A DNA stretch of 64,000 bases from Cymbidium sinense (Eukaryota > Streptophyta > Magnoliopsida > Asparagales > Orchidaceae): NCBI GenBank assembly GCA_021442155.1, contig CM038215.1, positions 3,248,976-3,312,975 of the forward strand. The letters run 5' to 3'. The notes under the pieces are model-generated. The model was given only the letters and a program-made list of their open reading frames with translations. It did not search any database and had not been told where the DNA came from. Numbering within the stretch: position 1 is the first letter of the stretch; each line of letters starts with the position of its first letter. The position numbers were made by a program, and so were the translations under genes. This document shows positions 26,506-38,122 of the stretch, one piece after another.

Positions 26506-28754
26506 AACACTAAATCCTAAACCCTAAACCCTAACAATTAACACTAAACCCTAAACCCTAAAACTTAAACCTAAACCTAAAGTAACCAAATAAATAAATC
26601 TAAATCCTAAGAATGGGCAGAACCTTGATGACAGGAACATCACCGTCAACCAGGCTCAGTCTAGATCTGGCTGTGGAGGCAAAGGTGGAGGCAATGGAGG
26701 TTCTAGTTGATATGGAGGTGGTGGTCAAAGTAGTGGTGGTTATGGAGGCGGGAGGAGTGACTAAGGTTACACCCGTGGTGGTGGCGGACAGAGAGATTGC
26801 TGATATGATGGTGGATCCCGCTACTCAAGAGGCGGGGGTGGTTCTGATGGGAACAAGAGAAACAGAAGAACGGTTGATCTGATCTGCTGCTTGTGAAATT
26901 GTTTCTTTACAGTAGGTACAATTTTAGTTATCTAGGGTTTTTAATTTGCTCTATGCATGCTCATTTTTGATCTATGTCATCGCTTGTGTCCTAGAAAACA
27001 TGGTGTACTACTTGGTTGATGAAATCAAAAAAAAACCTTAAACCTTAAACCTTAAACCTTAAACCCTAAACCCTAAACTCAAAATCCTAAACCCTAAACT
27101 AAAACCTAAACACTAAACTAAAACCTAAACCCTAAACCCTAAAGCCTAAAACCCTAAACCATAAATCCTAAACCCTAAACCATAAAACCTAAAGCTAAAT
27201 AAATAAAATAAAATAAAAAGCTAAACTAAAACCTAAACCTAAACCAAAACCTAAACCTAAACTAAAAAAATAAAATAAACCTAAAAATAAAAAACCTAAA
27301 TAAAATAAAAACTAAACCTAAAATAAAAATAAAATAAACCTAAGATAAAATAAAATCAAAACTAAATAAAAAGCTAAACCTAAAAAATAAACCTAAAAAT
27401 AAAAGCTAGAAATAAATAAAAAATAATACCTAAATCATAAACTAAGAAAAACCTAAATCTAAAATAAAAATAAAATAAACTAAAATAACCAAAACTAAAA
27501 TAAATAAAACCTAAACCTAAACTTAAAATCAATGAAACCAAAACCTAAACATAAACCTAAACTGAATAAAATAAAATAAAATAAAAATCTTAGCATAGAC
27601 TAGAAAAAACTAAAAATTATACCTAAAATAACAACCTAAAACCTAAACCTAAAAAAGTAAAATAAAAACATAAACCTAAACCTAACAATAAAAAATAAAA
27701 CCTAAACCTAAAAAATAAAATAAAAATAAAACTAAACTAAAAAATAAGCCTAAACTTAAACCTAAACCAAAAAATAAACAAAAATAAATATAGCTAAAAT
27801 AAATCAACTAAATTAAATAAAAATAAAATAAAACACAAATAAAAATAAAAAAATAAAATAAACTAAAAAAAATATACAAAATAAAAAAAATAAACCTAAA
27901 CCTACTAGTTAACTTAATTAATAAAAACCCTAAACCCTAAACCCTAAACTTTGAACCCTAAACCCAAAACCTACAACCCTAAACCCTAAACCCTAAACCC
28001 TAAATCCTAAACAACCCTAAACTTTAAACCATAAAACCTAAAATCCTAAACCCTAAACCCTAAGCCCTAGATCCTAAATCTTAAACCCTAAACTTACCCT
28101 AAACCCAAAACCCTAAACCCTAAACACTAATGCCTAAACCCTAAACCCTAAACCTTAAACTATAAACTAACCCTAAACCCTAAACTAACCCTAAACCCTA
28201 TACCCTAAAAACCCAAAACATTAAACATAAAACCCTAAAACTCTAAACCCTAAACCCTAAACTTTAAACCCTAAAAAACCATAAACCCTAAACTTAAAAT
28301 CTAAACTAACCTAAACCTAAACCCTAAACACTAAACCCTAAATGTTTCCTAACCCTAAACCCTAAACTAAACCTAAACCCTAAACCTAAATTAAACCCTC
28401 CTAAACTAAATCCCAAACCCTAAACCCTACTCCCCTAAAACCCTAAACTCCCCTATAATCCCTGTTCCAAACCTAACCCCAAATTTAAATCCTAAACCCC
28501 AACCCCTAAATGAAACCCTAAACCAAACTTTAAACTAAAAAAATCCCAAAGACTAAATCATAAAACCAAAAACCTTATACCTTAAACCCTAACCCCTAAA
28601 CCGTAAACCTTAAACATTTTATTCTCTATTAAAAAAACTAAAAAACCTAAACCCTAAAATAATACTTGAACCATAAACCTAAAACCTAAGCCCAAATCCA
28701 TAAACCCTAAATCCTAAACCCTAAATGCTAAACCCTAAACCCTAAAACTTAAAG
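26506..28754 (+). repeat. Telomere-like higher-order satellite, array II
   Basis: Same composition and orientation as array I (CCCTAAA on +). It starts with heptamer blocks (26513-26580), contains GRP copy 3, then heptamers (27036-27180), an A-rich part (27190-27900) closed by a weak form of the conserved box at ~27905, and a long degenerate heptamer block (27925-28754). A short motif 'attctctattaaaaaaact' at 28621-28639 resembles the end of the GRP 3'UTR plus poly(A) and may be a further tiny remnant. It ends at the strand switch near 28754. Confidence 0.85.
26612..27035 (+). pseudogene. GRP 3'-end fragment with 3'UTR and poly(A), copy 3
   Basis: The frame at 26612 reads NGQNLDDRNITVNQAQSRSG, then a GGYGGGRSD tail and DGGSRYSRGGGGSDGN, a clear C-terminus of a plant glycine-rich RNA-binding protein of the GRP7/GRP8 kind. 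Three in-frame stops lie in the tail. The coding part is followed by about 130 bases of 3'UTR ('tctatgtcatcgcttgtgtc' region) and an A9 tract at 27027-27035, after which heptamers begin at once. This is the full form of the module and shows it came from processed mRNA. The open frame at 26613-26882 is out of frame with it. Confidence 0.85.
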
Positions 28755-28775
28755 GTTTAGGGTTTAAGATTTAGG
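28735..28775. repeat. Strand switch: CCCTAAA to TTTAGGG
   Basis: Around 28754 the + strand changes within a few bases from CCCTAAACCCTAAAAC to AAAGGTTTAGGGTTTAAG, making a short imperfect palindrome. From here to 39372 every heptamer block and GRP module is on the opposite strand. The polarity (C-rich left, G-rich right) is the reverse of what a telomere end-to-end fusion gives. Confidence 0.8.
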
Positions 28776-29284
28776 GTTGTAGGTTTAGTGTTGTAGGTTT
28801 AGGGTTTTGGGTTAGTTTTAGGGTTTACTTTATTTTTTAGTTTAGTTTAGCTTTTATTTATTTTATTTTAGTTTATTTTTATTTTTTATTTTATTTTATT
28901 TTTATGTTTAGGTTTTTATTTTATTTATTATTTTATTTTATTTAGGTTTAAGTTTTTATTTATTTTGTTTTTAGGTTTTATATAGTTTAGGAGGTTGATT
29001 GGAGGTTTATGGAGGGTACTGGTAGGGGTTTTGGTCATGAGGGGTTTGGAGGATCAGGGTTTTAAGTTTAGGGGGTGTGGCCTGGGGAGGAGGGTTTAGG
29101 GCCTGGTGGGAGGGTTTAAGTCAGGTTAGTTGTAGGTTTATGCAGGTTTGGGTTTAGGGTTTAGAGTTAATTTTAGGGTAGGGTTAGGGTTTTATTTATT
29201 TATTTTATTTTATTTTATTTTAAGGGTTTAGGGGTTAGGTTTTAGGTTTAAAGTTTAGGTTTTACTTTAGGGTTTAGTGTTTTT

Positions 29285-29340
29285 AGTTTTTTTAATAGAA
29301 AACAAATTTAATTATTTTTTAACAAGGTTCTACCCAATGT
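29285..29340 (-). pseudogene. GRP module remnant with internal deletion
   Basis: On the minus strand the piece starts with AATNGGGTAGAACCTTG-like sequence, the usual GRP module start, and goes almost directly to AAATTTGTTTTCTATTAAAA, the usual 3'UTR end plus A-tract. The whole glycine-rich tail between is gone. It is short, so the assignment rests on both ends matching longer modules. Confidence 0.55.
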
Positions 29341-29485
29341 TATGGTTTAGGTTTAGGTTTAGTTTTATTAGGTTTTAGGGTTTAGGTTTATTTTTTAATT
29401 TATTTAATTAATTTTGGTTTTGGTTTATGGTTTGGGGTTTAGGGTTTAGGATTTACTGTTAGGGTTTAAGGTTTAGGGTTTATGG

Positions 29486-30384
29486 TTTTTTTATTTTTTT
29501 TAAACTCAAATGATTCCATAATAAATAAGAAATTACCAAATCAAATAAGACATTATCCTCTAACAATTAATAAAATAAGATAAAATAAAATGCAATTCAA
29601 AAATTCACAAAAATAGTATTTAACAAAATGATTTAACTCCTAGAGAAAATAAAATTTGATTTATTAGAAGGCCAACAAAGTTTACTCGAACAAGATGAAA
29701 CCCATATCATCATCAGATTCCTCAGCAAGCACTTCCTTCTTCTCTTCCTCTACAGTAGCTGGAGTAGGAGTAGCAGTAGGAGTAGTAGAAGCATCAGGCG
29801 CAACAGCCTCATCAAATTTACTAGGATCCTTCAAATACACCTTAACCTTCTTATCCTGTGAGTATGTGTAATTAGTAATAATTATGATAGCGAGGGCATT
29901 CTTGTAAGCGTTCATGAACATGTGGGGTACTGCAGCAAGGGTGGGATTAGAGAGGGCTAGTGAGAGAAAAGTGTTCATTGAAAGGCCTGCAGAAAACTTC
30001 TCGATGAGATCATCTTCAATGAGGTCAAGCACCTCAGGACTGCACACTGAACCATCATCATACAGAATCTGGAAGACAAGGCCATAAGAGAATGGCCTAA
30101 TCCCTAGCTTAGCGAGGAGAGCAGCCTCTGAGGATCCCACCTTATCGCCTATTTTTATCAGCACAACTAGGGTGATAATTTCAATAGTACCCTTGTTGAT
30201 CTTTGTTGGGATGTTGAGAACATGGAAGAAAGAAGTTTGTGAATGATCCAAACCAGTGTTTCCTGGAGGAACCTAAGACCAATAGGTGCAACGAGACCAA
30301 CATGGGTAAGAGCACCAACTTTATATTTCGCAACCTCTTCGTTGACTTCTTTAAGATCACCTTTCATAAAAATCAGCTCAACCG
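29486..30384 (-). pseudogene. RPP0: 60S acidic ribosomal protein P0 retropseudogene
   Basis: P0 anchors the P1/P2 stalk of the large ribosomal subunit. On the minus strand the copy begins mid-protein with [20 protein letters not shown] and VGLVAP (30384-30270), shifts frame near 30275, and continues as [20 protein letters not shown] and [12 protein letters not shown], ending [14 protein letters not shown] with its stop at 29682-29684. The acidic C-terminus is diagnostic (family SDDDMGFGLFD). About the last two thirds of the ~320-residue protein are present. There is no intron, and ~180 bases of 3'UTR run to an A-rich tail at 29486-29501, so it is a 5'-truncated processed copy. Telomere-like repeats abut both ends. 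Substitutions and the frameshift make it non-functional. Confidence 0.9.
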
Positions 30385-31510
30385 AGGTTTAGGGTTTAGG
30401 GTTTAGATTTGGGTTTATGCTTTTAGAGTATAGGGTCTAGGGTTTTAGGGTTTAGGGTTTAGGTTTTGGGATTAAGGTTTAGAGTTTATGCATTTTTAAG
30501 TTTATTGTATACATTTTTTTTTAAATTAAGTAAACTATTAGGTTTAGGTTTATTTATTTTCTTTTTTATTTATTTTATTTTATTTTATTTTTTATTTTTA
30601 TTTTGTTTTATTTTTATTTTTATTTAGTTTAGTTTAATTATTTAAGGTTTATTCATTTTATTTTTTAGGTTTAACTTTAGGTTTAGGTTTATTTTTTTAT
30701 TTTTAGGTTTAGGTTTAGGTTTTAATTTTTAGTTTAGGTTTAGATTTATTTTTAGTTTATTTTATTTTGTTTCATTTAGGTTTAGGTTTAGGTTTAGGTT
30801 TAGGTTTTATTTATTTTAGTTTAGTTTATTTTAGTTTAGGTTTAGGTTTATTTTATTTTGTATATTTTATTTTTATTTTGGGTTTTATTTTCTTTTAGAT
30901 TAGTGTTTAGGTTTTATTCTTTATTTATTTTTACATTTTATTTTTAGGTTTAGGTTTTTATTTAATTTAATTTAGTTTTATTTTTGGTTCATTTTATTTT
31001 TTGTTTAGGTTTAGTTTTTATTTTATTTAGGTTTATTATTCCTAGGTTTATTTTCTTTTTTAGTTTAGTTTAGGTTTTTATTTATTTATTTTAGTTTATT
31101 TTTATTTTTTATTTTATTTTATTTTTAGATTTAGGTTTAGGTTTTAGATTAGGTTTTTATTTTATTTAGGTTTAGGATTTTTTATTTATTTTATTTTTAG
31201 GTTTTATTTAGTTTAGGTTTAGGTTTTTAGGTTTTTAGGTTTTTAGGTTTTTAGGATTTTGGGTTTAGGGTTTTAGGGTTTCAAGTTTTAGGGCTTAGGG
31301 TTTATGTTAGGGTTTAGGGTTTAGGGTTTAGGGTTGTTAGGGTTTATGATTCATGGTTAAGGGTTTAGGGTTTAGTGGTTTGGGGTAGGGTTTAGGGTTT
31401 AGGCTTTAGGCTTTAGGCTTTGGGTTAGGGTTTAGGATTTTAGGTTTAAGGTTTAGGGTTAGTTTTTTATTATTATTATTCTTTATATTTTTAGAGTTAA
31501 GTGTTTAGGG

Positions 31511-31973
31511 TTTTTCTTTTTTTTTTAACACAGAACAAATTTGTATTCAATATTTCTTCTTTTTAATTTTTTCAACCAAGTAACACCTAAAGTTTTCAAG
31601 AACACAGGCGATGACAAAGATAAAAAATGAGCACCCTTAGAGCAAAACAAGAATCCTAGATAACTAGGACCATCTCTACTGTAAAGACATAGTTCCATAA
31701 GCCAGATCGATTGTGATCTTCGCTTTAGTTCCCATCGAACAACCCCCTCTTGAGTAGCAGATCCACCATCTTATCCCGATCTCTCACTCCCACGATCACG
31801 CCGTAACCTCTATCACTCCTCCTCGCCTCTATAACCACCTGCTCACCACCACCTCCATATCCACCAACACATCCGCATCCCCACCACCACTGTGATTCGC
31901 CTCTCGCCGCCTCCATGCCGATCTAGACAGCACGGTTGATAGTGATGTTCCCACCGTTAAGGTTCTTCCCATT
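31511..31973 (-). pseudogene. GRP 3'-end fragment with 3'UTR and poly(A), copy 4
   Basis: The minus-strand frame from 31973 reads NGKNLNGGNITINRA, a stop, then on through MEAARGESQWWWGCGCVGGY to GNGL-type DGN near 31725, with glycine codons eroded in places. It is followed by the 3'UTR (with 'tctttacagtagagatgg' and the 'ttggttgaaaaaatt' region) and an A-rich tail (T-run at 31511-31526 on +). The 31725-31916 frame is in register with the GRP frame. The second conserved box, inverted, lies just beyond the module start at 32031-32050. Confidence 0.8.
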
Positions 31974-34689
31974 CGTAGGGTTCAGGTTTAGGTTTAGGAT
32001 TATTAGGTTTTAGATTTTAAGTTTAGTTTTTAATTTATTTACTAACTTTAGTTTTAGGTTTAGGGTTAGGTGTTTAGGGTTTAGGGTTAGAATTTAGGTT
32101 TTAGGGTTTAGGGTTCAGGGTTTTAGGGTTTTTACTTTTAGAGCTTAGGGTTTAGGGTTAGGGATTAGGTTTTAGGGTTTAGAGTTTTTTAGGATTTAAG
32201 GTTTAGGGTTTAGGGTTAATTTAGGGTTTATGCTTTAGGGTTTAGAGTTTTATCTTCAAGGCTAAGGGATTTTATGGTTTAGGGTTAGTTTAGAGTTTAG
32301 GGTTTAGGATTTTAGGGTTTAGGGTTTAAGGTTTAGGGTTTAGAGTTAGGGATAGGGTTTAAGGTTTAGGTTTTATGGTTTAGGGTTTACTTTTTTTTAA
32401 AATTAATTAAAATGGTAGGTTTAGGTTTATTTAGTTTAGTTTTAATTTATTTTAGTTTATTTTATTTTTTATTTTTATTTAAGTTTATTTTTTTATTTAA
32501 TTTAGTTTACTTATTTTATGTTCATTTATTTTAGTTTAGGTTTTATTATTTTATTTTAGTTTTTAGGTTTATGTTTATTTTAGTCCATTTTTATTTTTAT
32601 TTTATTTTTTAGGTTTAGGTTTTATTTTTTATTTTTAGGTTAAGGTTTAGGTTTAGGTTTTTATTTTTTTAAGGTTTAGGTTTTAGGTTTATATTTTAGG
32701 TTTATTTTTAGGTTTTATTTTTTAGTTTAAGGTTAGGTTTATTTTTAGTTTATTTTGTTTTATTTAATTTAGGGTTTAGGTTTAGTTTATTTTAGGATTA
32801 GGTTTAGATTTTATTTATTTTAGTTTAGTTTATTTTAGTGTAGCTTTAAGTTTATTTTATTTTAATTTTAGGTTTAAGTTTTGTTTTTGTTTAGGGTTTA
32901 GGTTTATATTTTATTTATTTTTAGGTTTTATTTTTAGGTTTATTATTTAGGGTTTAGGGTTTGGGGGTCAGTGATCAGTTTTAAATGGGTTTAGTATTTA
33001 GTTTAAGTTTTAGGGTTTAGGGTTTAGGGTTTAGTAGTTTAGTGGCCTGGTGGTCACATTGTGATTTATCATTAGGCTTTTAGGGTTTAGGTTAGTTAAG
33101 ACTAGAGGATTTAAAGTTTAGGATGGGTTTAGGGTAGAGTTAGGGTTAGTAGGTGGAGGGTTATAGGTCAGTGGATTTGTGTTTAGGGTTAGTTTTAGGT
33201 GTGGTTAGGGTTTATGGTGGAGGGTTTAGTTTAGTTTGTATAGGGTTTATGGTTTTTTCTTAAATTAAGTAAACCGAAAGGTTTAAGTTTATTTATTTTA
33301 TTTTATATTTATTTTTGTTTATTTTATTTTTTATTTTGGTTTTTTATTTTTATTTTATTTAGTTTATTTATTTTAAGTTTATTTATTTTAGTTTACATTT
33401 TTTGTTTTAGTTTAATTTTTAGGTTTAATTTTAGGTTTTTATTTATTTTTTAGTTTAGTTTTATTTTTATTTTCTTTTTTTGGGTTTTTATTTTTAGGTT
33501 TAGGTTTAGGTTTTATTTTATTTTATTTTGTTTATGTTTTGGTTTTATTTTAGGTTTATTTCTAGGTTTTATTTTTTAGCTTAGGTTTTTATTTATTTAT
33601 AGTTTATTTTACTTTATTTAGTTCATGGTTTAGGTTTAGTTTATTTTAATTTTAGGTTTATGTTTTATTTATTTTAGTTTAGTTTATTTTTATGTAAGTT
33701 TAAGTTTATTTTATTTATATTTTAGGTTTAGGTTTTTTTTTTAAGTTTAGGGTTTAGGTTTTTTTATTTTATATTTAGGATTTATTTTTAGATTTATTAT
33801 TTATGGTTTAGGTTTTAGGGTTTAGGGTTTTGGTTGTGGTTTATGCCTGGGTTTAGGTTTAGGTCAGGATAGGGTTATAGGGTTAGGATCAGGGTTTAGG
33901 TTTAAGATTTTCATGGTTTAGGAGTTTTAGGGTTTAGTTTTTTTGGTTTAGGGTAGCCCAGTGGAGTTTAGGGTTTAGTTTAGTATAGTTTAGGGATGGT
34001 CAGTGAAGGAGTTTAGGTTGGCCTGGGGTTTAGTTTAAGTTAGTGGCTCAGGGGTCAAGAGTGGGTGGGGTGGCTCAGGTAGAAGTTTAGGATTTTATGG
34101 ATTAATGGTTAGTTAGAGTTAGAAGTTTAGGTTTAGGTGGAGTTTAGGTTTAGAGTTTAGTTTGGTTTAGGGATTAGGGTTTAGGGTTTATGATTTATGG
34201 TTTAGGAATTAGGGTTTTATGTTTAGGGTTAGTTTTAGAGATTAGGGTTTACGGTTTATGGTTTTTTTTAAAAACATTTAAGAAAACCGTTAGGTTTAGT
34301 TATTTTTAGTTTATTTAGTTTATTTTTTATTTATTTTAGTTTATTTTTATTTAGGTTTAATTTTTATTTTTATTTAGTTTAGTTTATTTATTTTAGGTTT
34401 TTTTATTTTAGTTTATTTTTTAGGTTTAGGTTTAGGTTTATGTTTGATTTTTAGTTTAGTTTTATTTTTATTTTATTTTTTAGGTTTAGCTTTAATTTGT
34501 TATTTTTGGGATTAGGTTTAGGTTTTTATTCTATTTTTTAAGGTTTAGGTTTTATGTTTTTATTTAGGTTTATTTTTTGATTTATTTTTAGTTTTGGTTT
34601 AGGTTTATTTTAGTTTATTTTATTTTATTAGCTCATTTAGGTTTAATTTATTTTAGGTTTAGGTTTAGCTTTTATTTATTTTAGTTTAG

Positions 34690-35652
34690 GAGATCAAGGA
34701 ATTTCGACTTACTAATCTTTTTAATGTTATTTTAAAGACTAAAAAGATGCCAGATGAGTGGAGGAAGAGTTTGTTGGTTCCTATATTTAAATATAAAGGT
34801 GATGCACAAGAGTGTGCAAATTATAGAGGAATTAAGTTAATGTGTCATACATTAAAATTATGGGAGAGAGTAATTGAGCATAGGTTACGATGTGATACAA
34901 AAGTTTCTCATATTTAGTTTGGTTTCATGTCAAGTAGATCTACTATGGATGCTATACATTTGTTAAGAGGTTTGATGGAGAAGTATAGAGAAAGTAAGGA
35001 CGATCTACATATGATATTTATTGATTTAGAGAAAGCTTATGATAAAGTTTTAAGAGATGTTCTTTGGAGAGTTCTAGAACAAAAAGGAGTTAATATTGAT
35101 TATATTCAAGTCATTAAGGATATGTATACTAAAGATGTTACTTGTGTCCAAACACAAGGAGGATTGACAAAATATTTTTCTATTTCATTTGGATTACATC
35201 AAGGATCAGCTTTATGCCTTTATCTTTTTGCTTTAATTATGGATGTTCTTACTAGGCATTTACAGGAACATGTACCTTGGTGTATGGTCTTTGCTGATGA
35301 CATTCTTCTTGTTGATAAGACTAGAGAGGAGTCCAAGAGAAATTTTAATTATGGAGGTTAGCATTAGTGTCAAAGGTTTTGTTTAAGTAGATCTAAAATT
35401 GAATATATGGAGTGTACTTTTCATTGTAGAAATTCTAGTGGTAGTGTTGTGACATTAAGTGAACAAGTCATTAATAAGAGTGAGCGATTCAGATATTTAG
35501 GCTCTATTGATCAAAATGATGGTGAATAGATGGTGATGTTATTAGTAAAATTCAAGTTGGATGGTTGAAGTAGAGGAATGCATCTGGCCAGTTGTGTGAT
35601 AGAAAAGGTTCACTTAAACTTAAGGGAAAATTTTATTAGAGGGTGGTAAGAC
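34690..35652 (+). pseudogene. RTE-clade LINE reverse transcriptase fragment
   Basis: This is part of an RTE-type non-LTR retrotransposon RT, a different LINE family from the L1 at 14011. Readable blocks in order: LTNLFNVILKTKKMPDEWRK, SLLVPIFKYKGDAQECANYR, GIKLMCHTLKLWERVIEHRL, a stop at ~34915, [23 protein letters not shown] with the first catalytic Asp, [32 protein letters not shown] with the catalytic FADD at 35289-35300, then shifted frames through SLKLKGKFY. The 34927-35361 frame (144 codons) keeps both catalytic motifs. Both ends are missing. The right end fuses directly to a GRP fragment on the other strand. It is the only foreign piece in array III whose sense strand is the TTTAGGG strand. 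Confidence 0.85.
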
Positions 35653-35774
35653 CACTTCCATATCAACTAGCACATCCAGATCCCCCACCACCACTGCGAT
35701 AACCATAGCCTCCGCCTTTACCTCCACCGTGAGATCAAGATTGAGCCTGCTGATGTTCTGTCAGTCATTCCATT
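35653..35774 (-). pseudogene. GRP fragment, copy 5 (doubly truncated)
   Basis: A short minus-strand piece matching the start of the GRP module: AGCAGGCTCAATCTTGATCT-like sequence, then the stretch for the first GGY/GGG repeats (the 'gatatggaagtgg' end corresponds to GGYGG). It is cut at ~35653 by the junction with the RTE fragment, so tail, 3'UTR and poly(A) are absent. No second conserved box was seen beside it. Confidence 0.7.
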
Positions 35775-37133
35775 CTCAAGGTTTAGTTTAGATTTGGGTT
35801 TATTTTTTAGGGTTTATGTTTAGTTTAGAGTTTGGGGTTTAGGGTTTTAGGGTTTAGGGTTTAGGATATAGGGTTAGGGTTAGGGTTTAGGGTTTAGAGA
35901 TTAGGGTTTTGAGTTTAGGGTTAGTTTAGGGTTTATGGTTTATGGTTTAGGGTTTAGGGTTTAGGGTTGTATGTTTAGGGTTGTAAGTTTAGGGTTTATG
36001 GTTGTACATTTAGGGTTGAAAGTTTAGGGTTTAGGGTTTAGGGTTTAGGGTTAGCTTTAGAGAGGGTAGGGTGGTAAGATTAGATTTAGGATTTAGGGTT
36101 TGGGGTTTTGTTTGGGTTTAGCTGATTTGTGGTTAGGTTTTTTGTTTTATATTTTATATTTTATTTTTTAAAATTAAGTAAACCAGTAGGTTTAGGTTTA
36201 TTTAATTTATTTTTTTTATTTATTTTAGTTTATTTCCTTTTATTTATTTGATTTAGGTTTATTTTGATTTTTATTTAGTGTAGTTTATTTATTTTAGGTT
36301 TATTTATTTTAGTTTAGGTTATTTATTTTAGTTTATCTATTAAGTTTAGGTTAATTTTTATTTTACTTTTTAGGTTTAGGTTTTATTTGTTACTTTTAGG
36401 TTTAAGTTTAGGCTTTTTTTATTTTTTTAGGTTTAGGTTTTAGGTTTTTATTTTAGGTTTATTTTTAAGATTTATTTTTTAGTTTAGGTTTAGTTTTATT
36501 TTTAGTTTATTTTATTTATTTAGTTTAGGTTTTGGTTTAGGTTTAGCTTATCTTTGGTTCAAGTTTAGGTTTTATTTATTTTAGTTTAGTTTATTTAAGT
36601 TTAGGGTTATGTTGAATTTATTTTTATTTTAGGTTTAGGTTTTTTTTAGTATAGGGTTTTAGGTTTTATTTTTCATTTATTTTTAGGTTTATTTTTTAGG
36701 TTTAGGTTTTTATTTAGTGTTTATTTTATTATATTTTAGGTTTATTTTTTTATTTTAGGTCTAGTTTTTATTTTATTTAGGTTTTTTATTTTTTTAGTTT
36801 AGTTTAGGTTTTTATCTATTTTATTTTATTTTAGTTTTTATTTTTATTTTTTTTCTTTTTAGGTTTAGGTTTAGGTTTAGGTTTAGGTTTTAGTTTATGT
36901 TTTTATTTTATTTTGGTTCAAGTTTTTTTATTTATTTTATTTTTAGGTTTTATTTAGTTTAGGTTTAGGTTTTTCACTTTTTAGGGTTTAGGGTTTAGGG
37001 TTAGTTTAGGGATAAGAGTTTAGGGTTTAGGTTTTAGGGTTTAGGTTTTAAGTCTTAGGGTTTAGGGTTTAGGGTTTAAGGTTTATGATTTAGGTTTCAG
37101 GTTTAGGGCTCAAGTTTTAGTGTAGGATTTAGG

Positions 37134-37636
37134 GTTTTTTTCATTTTTATTTTTTTTAACATAGAACAAATTATGGTTCAACATTTCTTCTTTTCAATTT
37201 CATTAACCAAGTAACACACTAAGTTTTCTAAGGCATAAGTGGCAACATAAATCAAAAATGAGCATGCATAGAGAAAATCAAAAACCCTAGATAACTAGAA
37301 CCGTCTCTACTGTAAAGACAAAATTCCATAAGCAACAAATGGATCGATCGTTCTTCTGTTTCTGTTGTTCATGTCAAAATCACCCCAGCCTCTCAAGTTG
37401 CAAGATCCACCATCATATCCTCAATCTCTCCCTCTGCCACCACCACGGCTATAACCTCAGTCTCTCCACCCGCCTCCATAACCACCACTGCTCTGACCAC
37501 CACATCCATATCCACCAGCACCTCCATATCCCCCACAACCACTGCGATAACCACCACCTTCGTCTTCACCTCCCCTGCTATATCAAGACTGAGCATGGTT
37601 GACGGTGATGTTCCTTTCATCAAGGTTCTGTCCATT
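37134..37636 (-). pseudogene. GRP 3'-end fragment with 3'UTR and poly(A), copy 6
   Basis: From 37636 the minus strand reads NGQNLDERNITVNHAQSRYS, then a GGG/GGY tail with WRD-stop-GYSRGGGRGRD-stop-GYDGGS, followed by a diverged end. The 3'UTR is the longest kept ('tttgatttatgttgccactt' region, near 37241-37260) and ends at an A-rich tail (T-runs at 37134-37158 on +). Apart from two stops the frame is good. The second conserved box is at 37694-37712, inverted. The frame at 37393-37635 on the minus strand is a shadow of this one. Confidence 0.85.
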
Positions 37637-37808
37637 CATGGGGTTTAGGTTTATGTTTTAGTTTACTAGGCTTTAGGGTTTAGGTTTATTTTTGAATTTA
37701 TTTTGTTACTTTAGGTTTAGGTTTAAGTTTTGGGGTTTAGTGTTTAGGGTTTAGGGTTTAGGGTTTAGGGTTTAAGATTTAGGGTTTAGGGTTTTAGGGT
37801 TTATGGGT

Positions 37809-38122
37809 TTCCATAAGTAGTAGAGCAGATCGACCATTCTTTAGTTTCTCCAATTCCCATCAGAACCACCCTGACCTCTTGAGTAGCAAAATCCGCCATC
37901 ATATCCCCGATCTCTCCCACCACCACCACCACAGGTATAACCTCCTTCGCTCCTCCAACCTTCATAACCGCCACTGCTCCAACCATGACCTCCATATCCA
38001 CTAGCAACTCCAGATCCCCCACCACCACTGCAATAATCGCTGCCTCAGCCATTGCCTCCATCGCCAAATCTAGACTGAGCCTAGTTTATGGTGATGTTCC
38101 GGCCGTCAAGGTTCTGCCCATT
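37809..38122 (-). pseudogene. GRP 3'-end fragment, copy 7
   Basis: The most family-like C-terminus in the window. From 38122 the minus strand reads NGQNLDGRNITIN-stop-AQSRFGDGGNG, then GSGVASGYGGHGWSSGGYEG and GYDGGFCYSRGQGGSDGNWR, N, and the natural stop. It runs only ~35 bases into the 3'UTR before meeting heptamers at ~37809. It lies 165 bases from copy 6 in tandem and in the same direction. The second conserved box is at 38156-38177. Confidence 0.85.
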
